16,359 bases of DNA. Origin: Anaerolineales bacterium. Its GTDB lineage: Bacteria > Chloroflexota > Anaerolineae > 4572-78 > NAK82. The notes under the pieces are model-generated. The model made no database searches and was not told the DNA's origin. It saw only the letters and a program-made list of their open reading frames with translations. Position numbers and translations under genes: made by a program. Below, piece after piece: positions 1-8,488 of this stretch. How positions within the stretch are numbered: position 1 is the stretch's first letter; each line of letters starts with the position of its first letter. The stretch covers positions 1 through 16,359 of the forward strand of contig JAHELX010000067.1 in NCBI GenBank assembly GCA_024643945.1, given 5' to 3'.

Positions 1-18
1 GCCGGGCAGGAGGGAAAT

Positions 19-246
19 ATGATGTCGAGCGTAGAGAAGAAAACACCATGGATTTTGTGGCCTTTTGTGGCACTCTGGCACTTAGTGGCTTTCATCATCG
101 AAATGACCGGGCGCCTGGTGGCCGTCGTACTGGGTGTAGTGCTGATGATTGTAGGCGCGATTGCCAGCCTGACGGTTATCGGGATGGTGATTGGTATCCC
201 GCTGATTGTGTTTGGTTTTCTGCTGATGATACGCGGCTTTTTTTAG
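19..246 (+). CDS. small hydrophobic membrane protein, unknown function
   Basis: A 75-residue protein that I do not recognise. After a short charged start (SVEKK) nearly everything is hydrophobic: about residues 10-30 form one membrane segment, and 32-72 form a Gly/Val/Ile-rich stretch long enough for two more. The C-terminus is MIRGFF. A good Shine-Dalgarno (AGGAGGG) lies 5-6 bases before the ATG pair at 19 and 22. The second ATG is an equally usable start. The gene ends 15 bp before the kinase gene and is probably co-transcribed with it. The neighbouring kinase has no membrane segment of its own, so this protein could be a membrane partner, but that is inference only. Confidence 0.75.
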   Translation: MMSSVEKKTPWILWPFVALWHLVAFIIEMTGRLVAVVLGVVLMIVGAIASLTVIGMVIGIPLIVFGFLLMIRGFF

Positions 247-261
247 ACGAGGTGAAGCGGT

Positions 262-1161
262 ATGGCGCTGTTCACGACTGTTGGAGCCATATTACAGGGG
301 AAAAAGAGTGAATATGTCGTCGTGAAGGAGGTGGCGCGTGGGGGGATGGGTGCCATCTACCAGGCCGAAGACTGCACGAACGGGCAGGTGGTGGCCATCA
401 AGGAGGCATGCCTCGATCCGGCCGCTTGCGAAGGGAAGCGAGACCGGATTCGGGAGCATCTGCTGCGCGAGATGGAAGCCCTTATGCCACTCAACCATCC
501 CAATATCCCCGACATTTACGACCAGTTCTCCAGCAACAACAACGAATACCTGGTCATGGAGTTTATCGATGGGAATACACTGCTGGACATCCAGCAGAGG
601 ACGCTGTGCCAAAGCCGCCTGCTGGAGGAAAGTCGGGTCTTGGGGTGGGCCATCCAGGTGCTGGATGCTCTGGCTTATCTGCACGAACGACCCGAGCCGA
701 TCATCCACCGTGACATCAAGCCCGAAAACCTGATGTTAACCCGCGACGGGCGCGTGATGCTGATCGACTTTGGTCTGATGAAACAGGTGCATGGACACCT
801 GACGCAAAGCAGTCCTTTGATCCACGCTGTGGGCACTATCGAGTACGCCCCACCCGAACAGTACGCCGAAGGCTCGGGAGGCACCGATGCCCGCACCGAC
901 ATCTACAGTTTGGGCGCGACGCTTTACTACCTGCTGGCGGGACGCGTGCCACCGCGTTCGGTAGACCGCATGTTGCCGGTGTCTATCAATGTCACCAAAA
1001 AGCTTCCGTCTCTGTGCGAGATCAACCCCACTGTCTCCAAGCGGCTGGAGCAGGTTATCTTCAAGGCGATGGAGATAGACCCAGAACAGCGGTATCAAGC
1101 GGCGCAGCAAATGCGAGAAACGATCTGCCCGCGCCGCCGGTTTATCGCGCTGCCTTTTTAG
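262..1161 (+). CDS. Hanks-type serine/threonine protein kinase, soluble
   Basis: A 299-residue protein consisting only of a eukaryotic-like protein kinase domain, which transfers phosphate from ATP to Ser/Thr of target proteins. All catalytic landmarks are visible: glycine loop ARGGMGAIY (25-33), ATP-binding Lys47 in VAIKEA, helix-C Glu70, HRDIKPEN (149-156) with catalytic Asp151, DFG (169-171), an APPE motif (196-199) and the DIYSLG helix-F motif (213-218). The C-terminus stops soon after subdomain XI, so there is no transmembrane segment and no PASTA, TPR or other sensor tail, which most bacterial family members carry. The substrate is unknown. It lies between a tiny membrane protein and a SAM hydrolase in a run ending in murA; a link to envelope growth is plausible but unproven. 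Confidence 0.93.
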   Translation: MALFTTVGAILQGKKSEYVVVKEVARGGMGAIYQAEDCTNGQVVAIKEACLDPAACEGKRDRIREHLLREMEALMPLNHPNIPDIYDQFSSNNNEYLVMEFIDGNTLLDIQQRTLCQSRLLEESRVLGWAIQVLDALAYLHERPEPIIHRDIKPENLMLTRDGRVMLIDFGLMKQVHGHLTQSSPLIHAVGTIEYAPPEQYAEGSGGTDARTDIYSLGATLYYLLAGRVPPRSVDRMLPVSINVTKKLPSLCEINPTVSKRLEQVIFKAMEIDPEQRYQAAQQMRETICPRRRFIALPF

Positions 1162-1180
1162 AAACTGACGGAGTTGTCCG

Positions 1181-1957
1181 ATGCCGATCATTACCCTCAC
1201 CACCGACTTTGGCCTGGACGATGGCTACGTGGGGACGATGCAGGGTGTCATCCTCTCGATCGCAGCCGGGGCGACGTTGGTGGACTTGAGTCACCAGGTC
1301 CCCCCCCAGGATGTACGGGCCGGGGCCTTTGTTCTTTACCAGGCGGTTCCTTTCTTTCCTCGCGACACCATTCACCTGGTGGTGGTAGACCCTGGTGTCG
1401 GGAGTCAACGGCGGGCGCTGGCCGTCCATACCTCGCAGGGTACTTTTGTTGCACCCGACAACGGCGTGCTTAGTTACGTGTTGGCTTCCACAAACGTGCA
1501 CGAAGCAGTCAGCCTCACCAACCCCGCCTATCGGTTGCCTCAGGTCAGCGCCACGTTTCACGGGCGCGACATCTTTGCACCAGCCGCCGCTCATCTGGCC
1601 AACGGCGTCCCACTGACGGAATTGGGTCCGCGGGCCATCAACCTGGTTCGGCTGGCGCTGCCCGAAGCGGAATTTACGCCGGGAGGGGATCTCATTGCGC
1701 ACGTGCTGCACGTGGATCACTTTGGCAATCTCATCCTCGACGTGACGGCGGGCGACCTGGCAGAGGAGGTCACGTTTGAACTGGCCGGGCGCAGGATCGA
1801 GGGATTGAGCCGCACTTTCGCCGACGTGGCACCGGGCGATCCGGTCGCCTACGTAGGCAGCACCTGGGATCACGTAGAGATTGCCCTCCGAGACGGCAAT
1901 GCCGCGGAGGAAATAGGCGTTGACGTCGGCGACGAGGTGTTGATCTGGGGGACGTAA
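1181..1957 (+). CDS. SAM hydrolase (S-adenosyl-L-methionine hydroxide adenosyltransferase, DUF62 family)
   Basis: A 258-residue protein of the DUF62/SAM-hydroxide adenosyltransferase family, which hydrolyses S-adenosylmethionine to adenosine and methionine. It is homologous to the SAM-dependent fluorinases and chlorinases, but the usual prokaryotic member uses water. Family motifs are TLTTDFGLDDGYVG at the N-terminus, VVDPGVGSQRR (68-78), APDNG (91-95), FHGRDIFAPAAAHLA (126-140) and VDHFGNLILD. Asp70, Arg77 and His127 fit the Asp-Arg-His triad reported for the hydroxide-using enzymes, so halogenase is an unlikely reading. GGAG lies upstream of the ATG, 19 bp after the kinase stop. The stop codon overlaps the next ATG (TAATG), which implies translational coupling. 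Its physiological role is not settled for the family. Confidence 0.92.
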   Translation: MPIITLTTDFGLDDGYVGTMQGVILSIAAGATLVDLSHQVPPQDVRAGAFVLYQAVPFFPRDTIHLVVVDPGVGSQRRALAVHTSQGTFVAPDNGVLSYVLASTNVHEAVSLTNPAYRLPQVSATFHGRDIFAPAAAHLANGVPLTELGPRAINLVRLALPEAEFTPGGDLIAHVLHVDHFGNLILDVTAGDLAEEVTFELAGRRIEGLSRTFADVAPGDPVAYVGSTWDHVEIALRDGNAAEEIGVDVGDEVLIWGT

Positions 1958-2433
1958 TGAGCCGGTGGGGGCGTTTTGGGTGGCGGGTCCGGTTGCTAGC
2001 GGTGATTGACGGGTTATTGGGCACGCATTTGCTCGATAGGACTGTGAATCGCTGGCAGCAGGAGGTCGAAGCTATGCAGACTGAGATTGCCTCATTGCAG
2101 ACACGCCTGGAAGAACTGGACGATTCGCGGGGGGCGATTTTGCGCCACCTGTGTCTCAGCTATTTGCAACTACGACAGGCCCGATCCCCTGATGGCTGGC
2201 TTCATTTCGACCCGCGCAATCCCGCCGAGGAATCAGCGATTGACATACTGACCCGGGCACTGGTAGTTCCCCACTGGGCTCGTTGGACAGTCAACCAGGT
2301 TGGGACGAGGGATGCCAATGTCTATACGTATGATCTGGTCCCCGATTGGGCGGCTCTGCGCCAGGAGGTGCTGAAGCACACAACCAATTTCTCCACCAGT
2401 TTGCTCGATTGGGTGTCGGAGCAAATGGAGTAG
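1957..2433 (+). CDS. unrecognised protein with short coiled coil
   Basis: A 158-residue protein that I cannot place in a family. Residues 1-25 are basic and then hydrophobic (RVRLLAVIDGLLG) and could be an amphipathic or weak membrane helix. Residues 29-58 form a heptad-patterned coiled coil (WQQEVEAMQTEIASLQTRLEELDD). The rest is mixed and Trp-rich, with a second helical tail ending in LLDWVSEQME. The ATG shares one base with the stop of the SAM hydrolase gene, so expression is probably coupled. No catalytic motif is visible. Codon use and G+C match its neighbours, which supports a real gene. Confidence 0.7.
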   Translation: MSRWGRFGWRVRLLAVIDGLLGTHLLDRTVNRWQQEVEAMQTEIASLQTRLEELDDSRGAILRHLCLSYLQLRQARSPDGWLHFDPRNPAEESAIDILTRALVVPHWARWTVNQVGTRDANVYTYDLVPDWAALRQEVLKHTTNFSTSLLDWVSEQME

Positions 2434-2459
2434 AAAGCAGAGGGTAAGCAGCTTACACT

Positions 2460-3755
2460 GTGGAACCTATGGAAAAATTCGTCATCAAGGGCAGACAACC
2501 TCTCAAAGGCACTGTGGTGCCCAGCGGCAACAAGAATGCCGCCTTTCCCCTGATCTCGGCGGCTCTACTGACAGACGAACCAGTTACGTTGCACAACCTG
2601 CCAGACATCGGCGACGTGCAGACGATGTTGGCTATCGTCGAAGACTTGGGGGCTGAAGTTACGCGCCACGACAATCACTCGGCCACGCTGCGGGCAGGAG
2701 CTCTTCGCAAGACCATTCCCGATCCGAACCTTTTCGGCGATATCCGGGGCGCATTGGTTTTGATAGGCTCGATGCTGGCTCGCGAAGGGCGCATTGACCT
2801 GCCCCGGCCAGGCGGTGACCAGATAGGGCGACGGCGTATTGATACCCACCTGCTGGCCTTGAAGCAATTGGGGGCAGACATCAGTTACGATGGTGAGCTG
2901 CTGCTGTCCGCCGAGCGGCTGCACGGCGTCGATATGTTGCTGGATGAGGCCAGTGTCACGGCGACTGAGAATGCGGTTTTGGCGGCCGCCACTGCCGAGG
3001 GGACGACGATCATCCGCAACGCCGCCTCCGAACCTCACGTGCAAGACTTGTGCCATATGCTCAATCAAATGGGGGCACACATCGAAGGCGTTGGCTCTAA
3101 CATCCTCGCCATCCACGGCGTAGAGAGGCTGGGCGGCGCTGAATACACCCTGGGGGCTGATTACCTGGAGGTAGGCAGCTTCATCGGACTGGCGGCTGTT
3201 ACCGGGGGCGAGATGCTGATTAAACATGCATCACCCGAACACCTGCGGATGACTTTACTGGTCTACGACCGGCTGGGGGTGCGCCCCGAGATTCGCGGCG
3301 ATGATGTGTTCGTGCCCGCGGGTCAATCACTGACCGTAGTCCCCGACCTGGGCAATGCCATCCCCGAGGTTGCCGACGCTCCCTGGCCCGGCTTCCCGGC
3401 AGACATGATGAGCGTCAGTATTGTGGTGGCGACCCAGGCTACCGGTACTGTGCTTTTCCACGAGAAGATGTTCGAGAGCCGTCTCTATTTTGTGGACAAA
3501 TTGATCGGCATGGGAGCGCGGATCGTGCTGTGTGATCCGCATCGCTGCATCGTCCAGGGCCCCAGCGAACTGCATGCCGAGTCCCAGGGCATCTCCAGCC
3601 CGGACATTCGGGCCGGCATGGCCCTGCTCATCGCTGCCCTCTGCGCCAAGGGAACCAGTACGATCCGCAACATCCGGCAAATCGACCGGGGCTACGAGCG
3701 CGTTGCGGAGAAGTTGCAGGCGCTGGGAGCCAGACTCGAGCGAGTCAGGGAATAG
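2460..3755 (+). CDS. murA: UDP-N-acetylglucosamine 1-carboxyvinyltransferase (MurA), Asp variant of the catalytic loop
   Basis: A 431-residue enolpyruvyl transferase of full family length. It catalyses the first committed cytosolic step of peptidoglycan synthesis, joining phosphoenolpyruvate to UDP-GlcNAc. Landmarks: PSGNKNAA (21-28, substrate Lys25 and Asn26), DIRGAL with the Arg91-equivalent, [13 protein letters not shown] (118-130), GFPADM with the catalytic Asp, and the C-terminal [17 protein letters not shown]. The loop position that is Cys115 in E. coli is Asp120 (GAC at 2817-2819). The same change in mycobacterial MurA is known to confer fosfomycin resistance. Start: GTG at 2460 gives MEPMEKF; ATG at 2469 gives the more family-typical MEKFVIKG, and neither has a convincing ribosome binding site. 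The gene lies 26 bp after the coiled-coil gene and is the last in its run. Confidence 0.95.
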   Translation: MEPMEKFVIKGRQPLKGTVVPSGNKNAAFPLISAALLTDEPVTLHNLPDIGDVQTMLAIVEDLGAEVTRHDNHSATLRAGALRKTIPDPNLFGDIRGALVLIGSMLAREGRIDLPRPGGDQIGRRRIDTHLLALKQLGADISYDGELLLSAERLHGVDMLLDEASVTATENAVLAAATAEGTTIIRNAASEPHVQDLCHMLNQMGAHIEGVGSNILAIHGVERLGGAEYTLGADYLEVGSFIGLAAVTGGEMLIKHASPEHLRMTLLVYDRLGVRPEIRGDDVFVPAGQSLTVVPDLGNAIPEVADAPWPGFPADMMSVSIVVATQATGTVLFHEKMFESRLYFVDKLIGMGARIVLCDPHRCIVQGPSELHAESQGISSPDIRAGMALLIAALCAKGTSTIRNIRQIDRGYERVAEKLQALGARLERVRE

Positions 3756-3774
3756 CGATAGGAAAACGGTCGTG

Positions 3775-3804
3775 TTGACAACCCAGACCGGCGTATGATA
3801 AGAT
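3775..3804 (+). promoter_or_regulatory. strong sigma70-type promoter with extended -10
   Basis: A perfect TTGACA (3775-3780), an 18-bp spacer and TAAGAT (3799-3804), preceded by TG at 3796-3797 (extended -10). Transcription would start near 3810-3812. A 7-bp inverted repeat, GATGCGT (3806-3812) and ACGCATC (3830-3836), straddles the expected start and could be an operator or, partly, a 5' hairpin. No coding frame begins nearby, so the promoter drives the 3811-4127 transcript. Confidence 0.72.
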
Positions 3805-3810
3805 GGATGC

Positions 3811-4127
3811 GTAGACAGATTAAGACCCAACGCATCTGAATACTTCCGAGTCGTAAGGTTGTCACGCCGTTCAGCTCTCCCCACGCGTCCGCAGGTCTCC
3901 TTTGGGAATAGGAGCTCTTTTCCTGCCTGCCCGCAGGCCGCTTTTGGGGATGGGTGCGCCTGCCTCGAAAGGGACGAGGGCAGGCAGAGGGCAAGAGAAG
4001 CCATACCCTCGGAAATCTGGTGGGTGGGTTTCATAAGGTAGGTTAACAACCCGTGCTATACCAGCTCAAGGACCATCAGAGACACACGTGGAGAGAGCGT
4101 TCCTGGTTCGTGCGGGGAACGCTTTTT
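3811..4127 (+). ncRNA. candidate structured RNA or long attenuated leader, family not recognised
   Basis: A stretch of about 315 nt lies between a near-consensus promoter and an intrinsic terminator, with no convincing coding frame. Stem-forming pieces include CTCCT/AGGAG around 3897-3915, the 14-bp palindrome GCCTGCCCGCAGGC (3925-3938) and GCCTGCC (3958-3964) with GGCAGGC (3979-3985). I looked for hallmarks of RNase P RNA, tmRNA, SRP RNA, T-box and common riboswitches and saw none. It could be a free-standing small RNA, or the 5' leader of the signalling operon starting at 4294, with the terminator acting as an attenuator. The sequence does not decide between these. Confidence 0.45.
4096..4127 (+). 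terminator. intrinsic terminator (possibly attenuator)
   Basis: AGCGTTCC (4096-4103) pairs with GGAACGCT (4116-4123), an 8-bp stem with a 12-nt loop, followed directly by a run of T ending at 4127. It lies 166 bp upstream of the next start codon, so it either ends the preceding RNA or attenuates readthrough into the 4294 operon. Confidence 0.75.
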
Positions 4128-4293
4128 GTTTGTCCGGCAGACCCCATCACCCACGAGCTGCAAGGTTTGTGCAAGGTGGTTGTGGTAGACTGGAATATCA
4201 GATGGCCGATAGCAATTGGAAAATGACGGACCCGACTATCAGCTATCCGCTAGCGGTCGTCGGCTGTGCATCATCGGTTAGGAGTAAGTTCTG

Positions 4294-5238
4294 ATGAAGG
4301 TCAAATTCTGGGGAACTCGGGGGTCCATCCCCACGCCTATCTCGCCGGCGACCATCGAAGATAAGATCCGGCAGGCGCTGCGTGGCGCCGCCGGCTTTGA
4401 CCTGTCCAGCGAGGAGGCTATCGAGCGTTATCTCCAGCGCCTGCCGGCGACGGTGCGTCACACGGTTGGCGGCAACACAGCATGCGTGGAAGTCCGTGCC
4501 GGCCAGCAGTTGGTTATCCTCGACGCCGGTTCAAGTCTGCGCTTGCTGGGTTATGAATTGATGAAAACGGAATTTGGCAAGGGTCAAGGTGTGGCCGACT
4601 TTCTCATCAGTCACACGCACTGGGACCATATCCAAGGCATGCCTTTCTTTAGCCCTGGTTTCGTGGAGGGCAACCGGCTGACGTTTCACAGCCCTCACAC
4701 CCACCTGGATGCAGCCTTCGTCGGTCAGCAAACCGAAACTTTCTTCCCCGTACCACTCAGCAACATGCGGGCTGATATCCAGTTTCATCGCATCCCTGCC
4801 GGGGCGTGGACTCAGCTCGGCGATCTGCGAGTTTACCCTCTGAGAATGTTGCACCCTGGCGAGAGCTACAGCTATCGCATTGAATACGACGGTGAAAGCC
4901 TGGTTTACGCTACCGACGCTGAGTACAAGCAGTTGGACCCGGACAACACCCAGGTTTATGTAGATTTCTTCCGGGATGCTGACCTGCTCATTTTTGATGC
5001 GCAGTTCTCCTTGAATGACGTCCTCGACCGGGCGGACTGGGGACACAGTACGCCGGTGATGGGCGCTGAGCTGGCACACCGCGCTGGCGTGCGGCGGCTG
5101 GCCCTTTTCCACCACGATCCGCTGTCGGACGACCGGACGATTTACGCTGGCCTGAAGCAGGCAGAGGCGTGCCTCGCCAAGCGCAATAGCCCCTGCCAGG
5201 TGGTGGTCGCCAGCGAAGGCCTGGAGATTGAATGGTAA
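4294..5238 (+). CDS. MBL-fold metallohydrolase, cyclic-phosphodiesterase-like
   Basis: A 314-residue metallo-beta-lactamase-fold hydrolase. It opens with KVKFWGTRGSIPTP, a start typical of the PhnP / cyclic-phosphodiesterase-like branch. Metal ligands are visible: HTHWDH (107-112), His187 in RMLHPGE, Asp208 in YATDAEY, and a late His pair at 273-274 (LFHHDP), with WGHST at 249-253. There is no signal peptide, so it should be cytosolic. An AGGAG precedes the ATG by 8 bases. The gene overlaps the histidine kinase gene by 7 bp (shared bases 5232-5238) and heads that operon. A role in degrading a phosphodiester signal for the downstream kinase system is attractive, but the substrate cannot be read from the sequence. 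Confidence 0.88.
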   Translation: MKVKFWGTRGSIPTPISPATIEDKIRQALRGAAGFDLSSEEAIERYLQRLPATVRHTVGGNTACVEVRAGQQLVILDAGSSLRLLGYELMKTEFGKGQGVADFLISHTHWDHIQGMPFFSPGFVEGNRLTFHSPHTHLDAAFVGQQTETFFPVPLSNMRADIQFHRIPAGAWTQLGDLRVYPLRMLHPGESYSYRIEYDGESLVYATDAEYKQLDPDNTQVYVDFFRDADLLIFDAQFSLNDVLDRADWGHSTPVMGAELAHRAGVRRLALFHHDPLSDDRTIYAGLKQAEACLAKRNSPCQVVVASEGLEIEW

Positions 5239-8090
5239 CCGATTACGCTATGCAACTACCTCAAACCAACACGCTGCCCCAAGACCGGCTGGGCGCTCTG
5301 TACCAGATTATCCAACGTATGAACTCGGTGTACGAACTGCCGGAACTGCTGGCTTATCTCCTGGACCGGGTGCTGGAGGACAGCGGAGGGCAGCGCGGCT
5401 ATCTGCTATTGGCGCAGGAGCCGGCCGTCGATGACGGCGGGCCACATCTGGAAGTAAAGGCGGCCCGGGGTGACGGAGTTGACGAGACACAAACGGAGGC
5501 CGATATCCTGCGGGTCGTGAGTCGCACTGTGGTGCGCGACGTGCTCCAACGAGGAGAGCCACGGATTATCGAAGACCTGCAGCAAGATGCCCGATATAAG
5601 CATCGCACTGGTCCTCTGTCATCGCACCACAAGTGGCAGTCGATCCTGGCCATTCCCCTCAAAGTAGCCGACCGGCTCATTGGCCTGATGTACATCGAAC
5701 ATCCCGGTCGCAACGCCTTTCCCAATCCCGACCTGGACTTCCTGAATGCCTTCGCCGGGCAGGCAGCGGTTGCGATTGACCGGGCACAGCAGAGTCAACG
5801 CCGCATTGAAGAACTGGAACGACTCAACGAAGTCAGCCGCTCGGTGGTGCGGGTGTTGGATCTGGATCAGGTGCTCATTCGCATCTTGCGCGAGGCGACG
5901 CAGATGCTGGATGTAGAGACGGGCTCGGTACTGCTCTGCGAAGGGGATCAGCTACGCTGGTCTACCTGGCGCTCGCCCTGGTCGGCGGATGCGAATCAGC
6001 GGACTCAGGGAGGACAAGGGTGCGACGAGGGGAAGTCCTGTGACCTGGTGTTTCGGGTGTCGGTGCAGGAGGGGCGGCCGGTTCAAATCTCGCGACGATT
6101 GAAAGCGGGTGAAGGCATCGCCGGTTGGGTGGCTGAACACGGCGACCCGGTCCTGGTGCGCGATGTGCATCATGACGCACGCTGGTATGGTGAGGTGGAG
6201 ACCGGCTTTTTGACTCGCTCGGTGCTGTGTGTGCCGCTGAAGATTGACGATCATGTCATGGGCGTGTTGCAGGTCCTCAACAAAAAGGGGCCGGTGGGCT
6301 TCACTGAGCGCGACCTGACTCTGCTGAGTGCCTTCGCCACTTCGGCCACGGTCGCCATTGAGAATGCCCATCTCTTCGCCGAGGCGCGCCAGGCGCGAGA
6401 GCTACGCGCGCTGAACGAGATGGCGGCAGTTCTGAGTAGCAGCCTGGAACTGGAGGCCATCCTGGAGACCGGACTGGTTAAGGCCCTGGATGTCATGCGG
6501 GCCGCGGCTGGCGCCATCAGTCTGGTAGATGAGGAAACAGGGGAATTGGTGGTGGCAGCCACCCGCGGCTGGCGCGCCGGCGGCCTGCAGATAGGCACGC
6601 GTATCCCGGCAGGTGAAGGGTTGTTGGGCCGGGTGGCCGCCACCGGCGAGATTACCACCACGGACGATGTGAGCCCCGACCTGCACGCCGCCGTGGAGGC
6701 TTTCCGCGAGGAAGGGGTGCAGGCCATGATGCTGGCTCCGATGCGTGCTCGCGGTCAGGTGGTGGGTGTACTGAGTGCTATGACGTACGCCGCTCGCACG
6801 TTCACAGCCGAGGAGATAGACGTGCTCTCGGCCATCGGCGGCATGTTTGGAGTCGCCGTGGAAAATGCCAGGCTCTTCGAAGAAGTGCGCTCCAACCTGA
6901 CGCAGCTTGCCTATTTCAACGAGGTGGGTGGTGCCCTGACTTCCAGCCTGGATTTGGACCGGGTTTTGCAGGTCATCATGACAGGCGTCACCTCGCTCAT
7001 CGGCGTGGAACGCGCCTCCATCTTCCTGGTTGAGGATCTCAGTAACGATCTGGTACTGGAATATAGTGCTGACGTGCGCGAGGCAATCCGGTTGCCGGTG
7101 CCCTGGCCGGGGGTCGTCGGTTGGGTTGCCACCCACGGCGAGCCGGCGATCGTCAACGATGTACGACACGACTCACGCTTTCTGCCCGACATAGACGCCA
7201 TCACCGGGTTCGACACCCGGTCCATCCTGGGCGCCCCTCTGAAGCTTGACGACCGGGTCATTGGTGTGGTGGAAGTGCTCAACAAACTAGACGGCGCCTT
7301 TACCGAAAAGGATCGTGACCTTCTGGTTGATTTCAGCAAATGGGCGGCCATTGCGCTGCACAATGCCCGGCTCTACCGGGAGCTGGACGAAGCTATGGAA
7401 CGGCTGGCCAGTGCCGAAGCGGTGGCGGTGATGGGTGATATGGCGCTCAATCTCACCCACCGCCTGAGCAATCGCATCAGCATCGCTCGCATCAATGCCA
7501 GCCGCATCCAGGCGAAATGTACGGACGAGTTAAACAATCCCTATCTGGCACAGAAGCTGGAAGAAATTCGGCGGGCCGCCGTCGAGAGTCTGACCATCGT
7601 GCGGCGCATCCGCGAGCCTTTCGAGATGGCCGACGTCGATCTGCTGGACGTATCGGCATGCCTGGCCGAGGCATTGAGCAGCTTTCACCTCAAGTCTGGC
7701 ATTAAGGTGTTAGAGCAGTACCAGCCCAACTTGCCGCCGGTGATGGCCACTCGTGAGAAACTGATCGAAAGTTTTTGCCACGTCATCGGCAACGCCCTGG
7801 ACGCCATGGGGGACTCGGGCCAGTTGTGGCTTTCGACGCGCCGCCGCCTGGACGGGCTGGTGGAAGTGGTGGTGGCCGACGACGGACAGGGTATCCCATC
7901 CGAGATCCAGCCACATTTGTTTGAACTGGGCTTCACTACCAAACCCGACGAAGGTGGCCTGGGACTCGGGCTGTGGTGGACTCGCGCCTATGTGAGCCGG
8001 CTGGGAGGACAGGTGAAACTTCACAGCATTCCCGACCAGGGAACCGCCGTCAGCATTCGATTGCCCGCGGTGCAGGAGAGGCCGGCGTGA
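5232..8090 (+). CDS. four-GAF sensor histidine kinase, cytosolic
   Basis: A 952-residue sensor kinase without membrane segments. Four GAF domains follow each other (about 25-185, 205-383, 395-557 and 568-730), joined by helical linkers. Several end in the typical FxxxDLxLLxAFAxxAxVAIxNAxLF pattern. A transmitter follows: the phospho-acceptor is probably His743 in NLTHRLSNR, an unusual H-box that lacks the common HE/D pair. The ATPase domain has its N-box at IGNALDAM (Asn854), a G1 box DDGQGIP, FTTKPDEGGLGLGL and a normal C-terminus. The start at 5232 has GGAG six bases upstream and overlaps the MBL gene. The 3' end overlaps the receiver gene by 3 bp (GTGA). No ligand-defining residue, such as a bilin Cys, could be identified. 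Confidence 0.92.
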   Translation: MVTDYAMQLPQTNTLPQDRLGALYQIIQRMNSVYELPELLAYLLDRVLEDSGGQRGYLLLAQEPAVDDGGPHLEVKAARGDGVDETQTEADILRVVSRTVVRDVLQRGEPRIIEDLQQDARYKHRTGPLSSHHKWQSILAIPLKVADRLIGLMYIEHPGRNAFPNPDLDFLNAFAGQAAVAIDRAQQSQRRIEELERLNEVSRSVVRVLDLDQVLIRILREATQMLDVETGSVLLCEGDQLRWSTWRSPWSADANQRTQGGQGCDEGKSCDLVFRVSVQEGRPVQISRRLKAGEGIAGWVAEHGDPVLVRDVHHDARWYGEVETGFLTRSVLCVPLKIDDHVMGVLQVLNKKGPVGFTERDLTLLSAFATSATVAIENAHLFAEARQARELRALNEMAAVLSSSLELEAILETGLVKALDVMRAAAGAISLVDEETGELVVAATRGWRAGGLQIGTRIPAGEGLLGRVAATGEITTTDDVSPDLHAAVEAFREEGVQAMMLAPMRARGQVVGVLSAMTYAARTFTAEEIDVLSAIGGMFGVAVENARLFEEVRSNLTQLAYFNEVGGALTSSLDLDRVLQVIMTGVTSLIGVERASIFLVEDLSNDLVLEYSADVREAIRLPVPWPGVVGWVATHGEPAIVNDVRHDSRFLPDIDAITGFDTRSILGAPLKLDDRVIGVVEVLNKLDGAFTEKDRDLLVDFSKWAAIALHNARLYRELDEAMERLASAEAVAVMGDMALNLTHRLSNRISIARINASRIQAKCTDELNNPYLAQKLEEIRRAAVESLTIVRRIREPFEMADVDLLDVSACLAEALSSFHLKSGIKVLEQYQPNLPPVMATREKLIESFCHVIGNALDAMGDSGQLWLSTRRRLDGLVEVVVADDGQGIPSEIQPHLFELGFTTKPDEGGLGLGLWWTRAYVSRLGGQVKLHSIPDQGTAVSIRLPAVQERPA

Positions 8091-8488
8091 ATTCTTCGCT
8101 CTACGCGCTGATTGTGGAAGACCTGGATTTTTGGCAGGATGCTCTAAGCGAGGCCCTGGCTGAAGCTGGTTACCAGGTTTATATCGCCGCCAGCCGTGCT
8201 GAAGCATTGGAAGCTCTGGCCCGGAATAAGTTTCAGTTGGCGGTGATAGACCCGGTGCTGGACGACACCAATCGCCGCAACCGCGATGGGCTGCACGTCC
8301 TTCAGCACATTCTCGACGAAGAGTTGGACATGTGCGTGGTGCTGGTCACTTCTTCTGACCCTAATCGTATCCAGCGCGAGCTGAGGGCGATGGCCCCCGG
8401 CATCCCCCTGTTTTGGAAAGATGAATGGGAGGATGAGGGTTTCCTGGCGGTGGTGAGAGGGCTGATGAGCGTGGAGCGTGAAGCGTGA
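8087..8488 (+). CDS. single-domain response regulator (receiver only)
   Basis: A 133-residue CheY-like receiver with no output domain. Phosphorylation landmarks: acidic pair Glu11-Asp12 (IVEDLDFW), phospho-acceptor Asp55 (LAVIDPVLDD), the Thr/Ser switch in VLVTSSDP and the conserved Lys in FWKDEW. The start is GTG at 8087, because AGGAGAG lies six bases upstream and the GTGA overlap with the kinase stop is typical of coupled two-component genes. Frames opening further upstream only extend into kinase coding sequence. The last residues (SVEREA) and the stop codon are written in the heptamer array starting at 8469, so the native C-terminus may have been altered. It is probably a phosphate relay partner of the four-GAF kinase. 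Confidence 0.88.
   Translation: MNSSLYALIVEDLDFWQDALSEALAEAGYQVYIAASRAEALEALARNKFQLAVIDPVLDDTNRRNRDGLHVLQHILDEELDMCVVLVTSSDPNRIQRELRAMAPGIPLFWKDEWEDEGFLAVVRGLMSVEREA

Noticed and set aside
1142..1873. Long minus-strand frame opposite the SAM hydrolase (and a similar one at 3327-4049)
   Set aside because: Shadows of well-supported plus-strand genes, produced by high G+C codon use. No family motifs are visible.
1181..1957. SAM-dependent fluorinase or chlorinase
   Set aside because: The Asp70-Arg77-His127 set fits the water-using hydrolases of the family. There is no halogen-metabolism context.
7973..8086. Upstream extension of the single receiver gene into the kinase gene
   Set aside because: It would add 38 residues read out of frame within the kinase ATPase domain. 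GTG at 8087 has a proper ribosome binding site and the typical coupled overlap.
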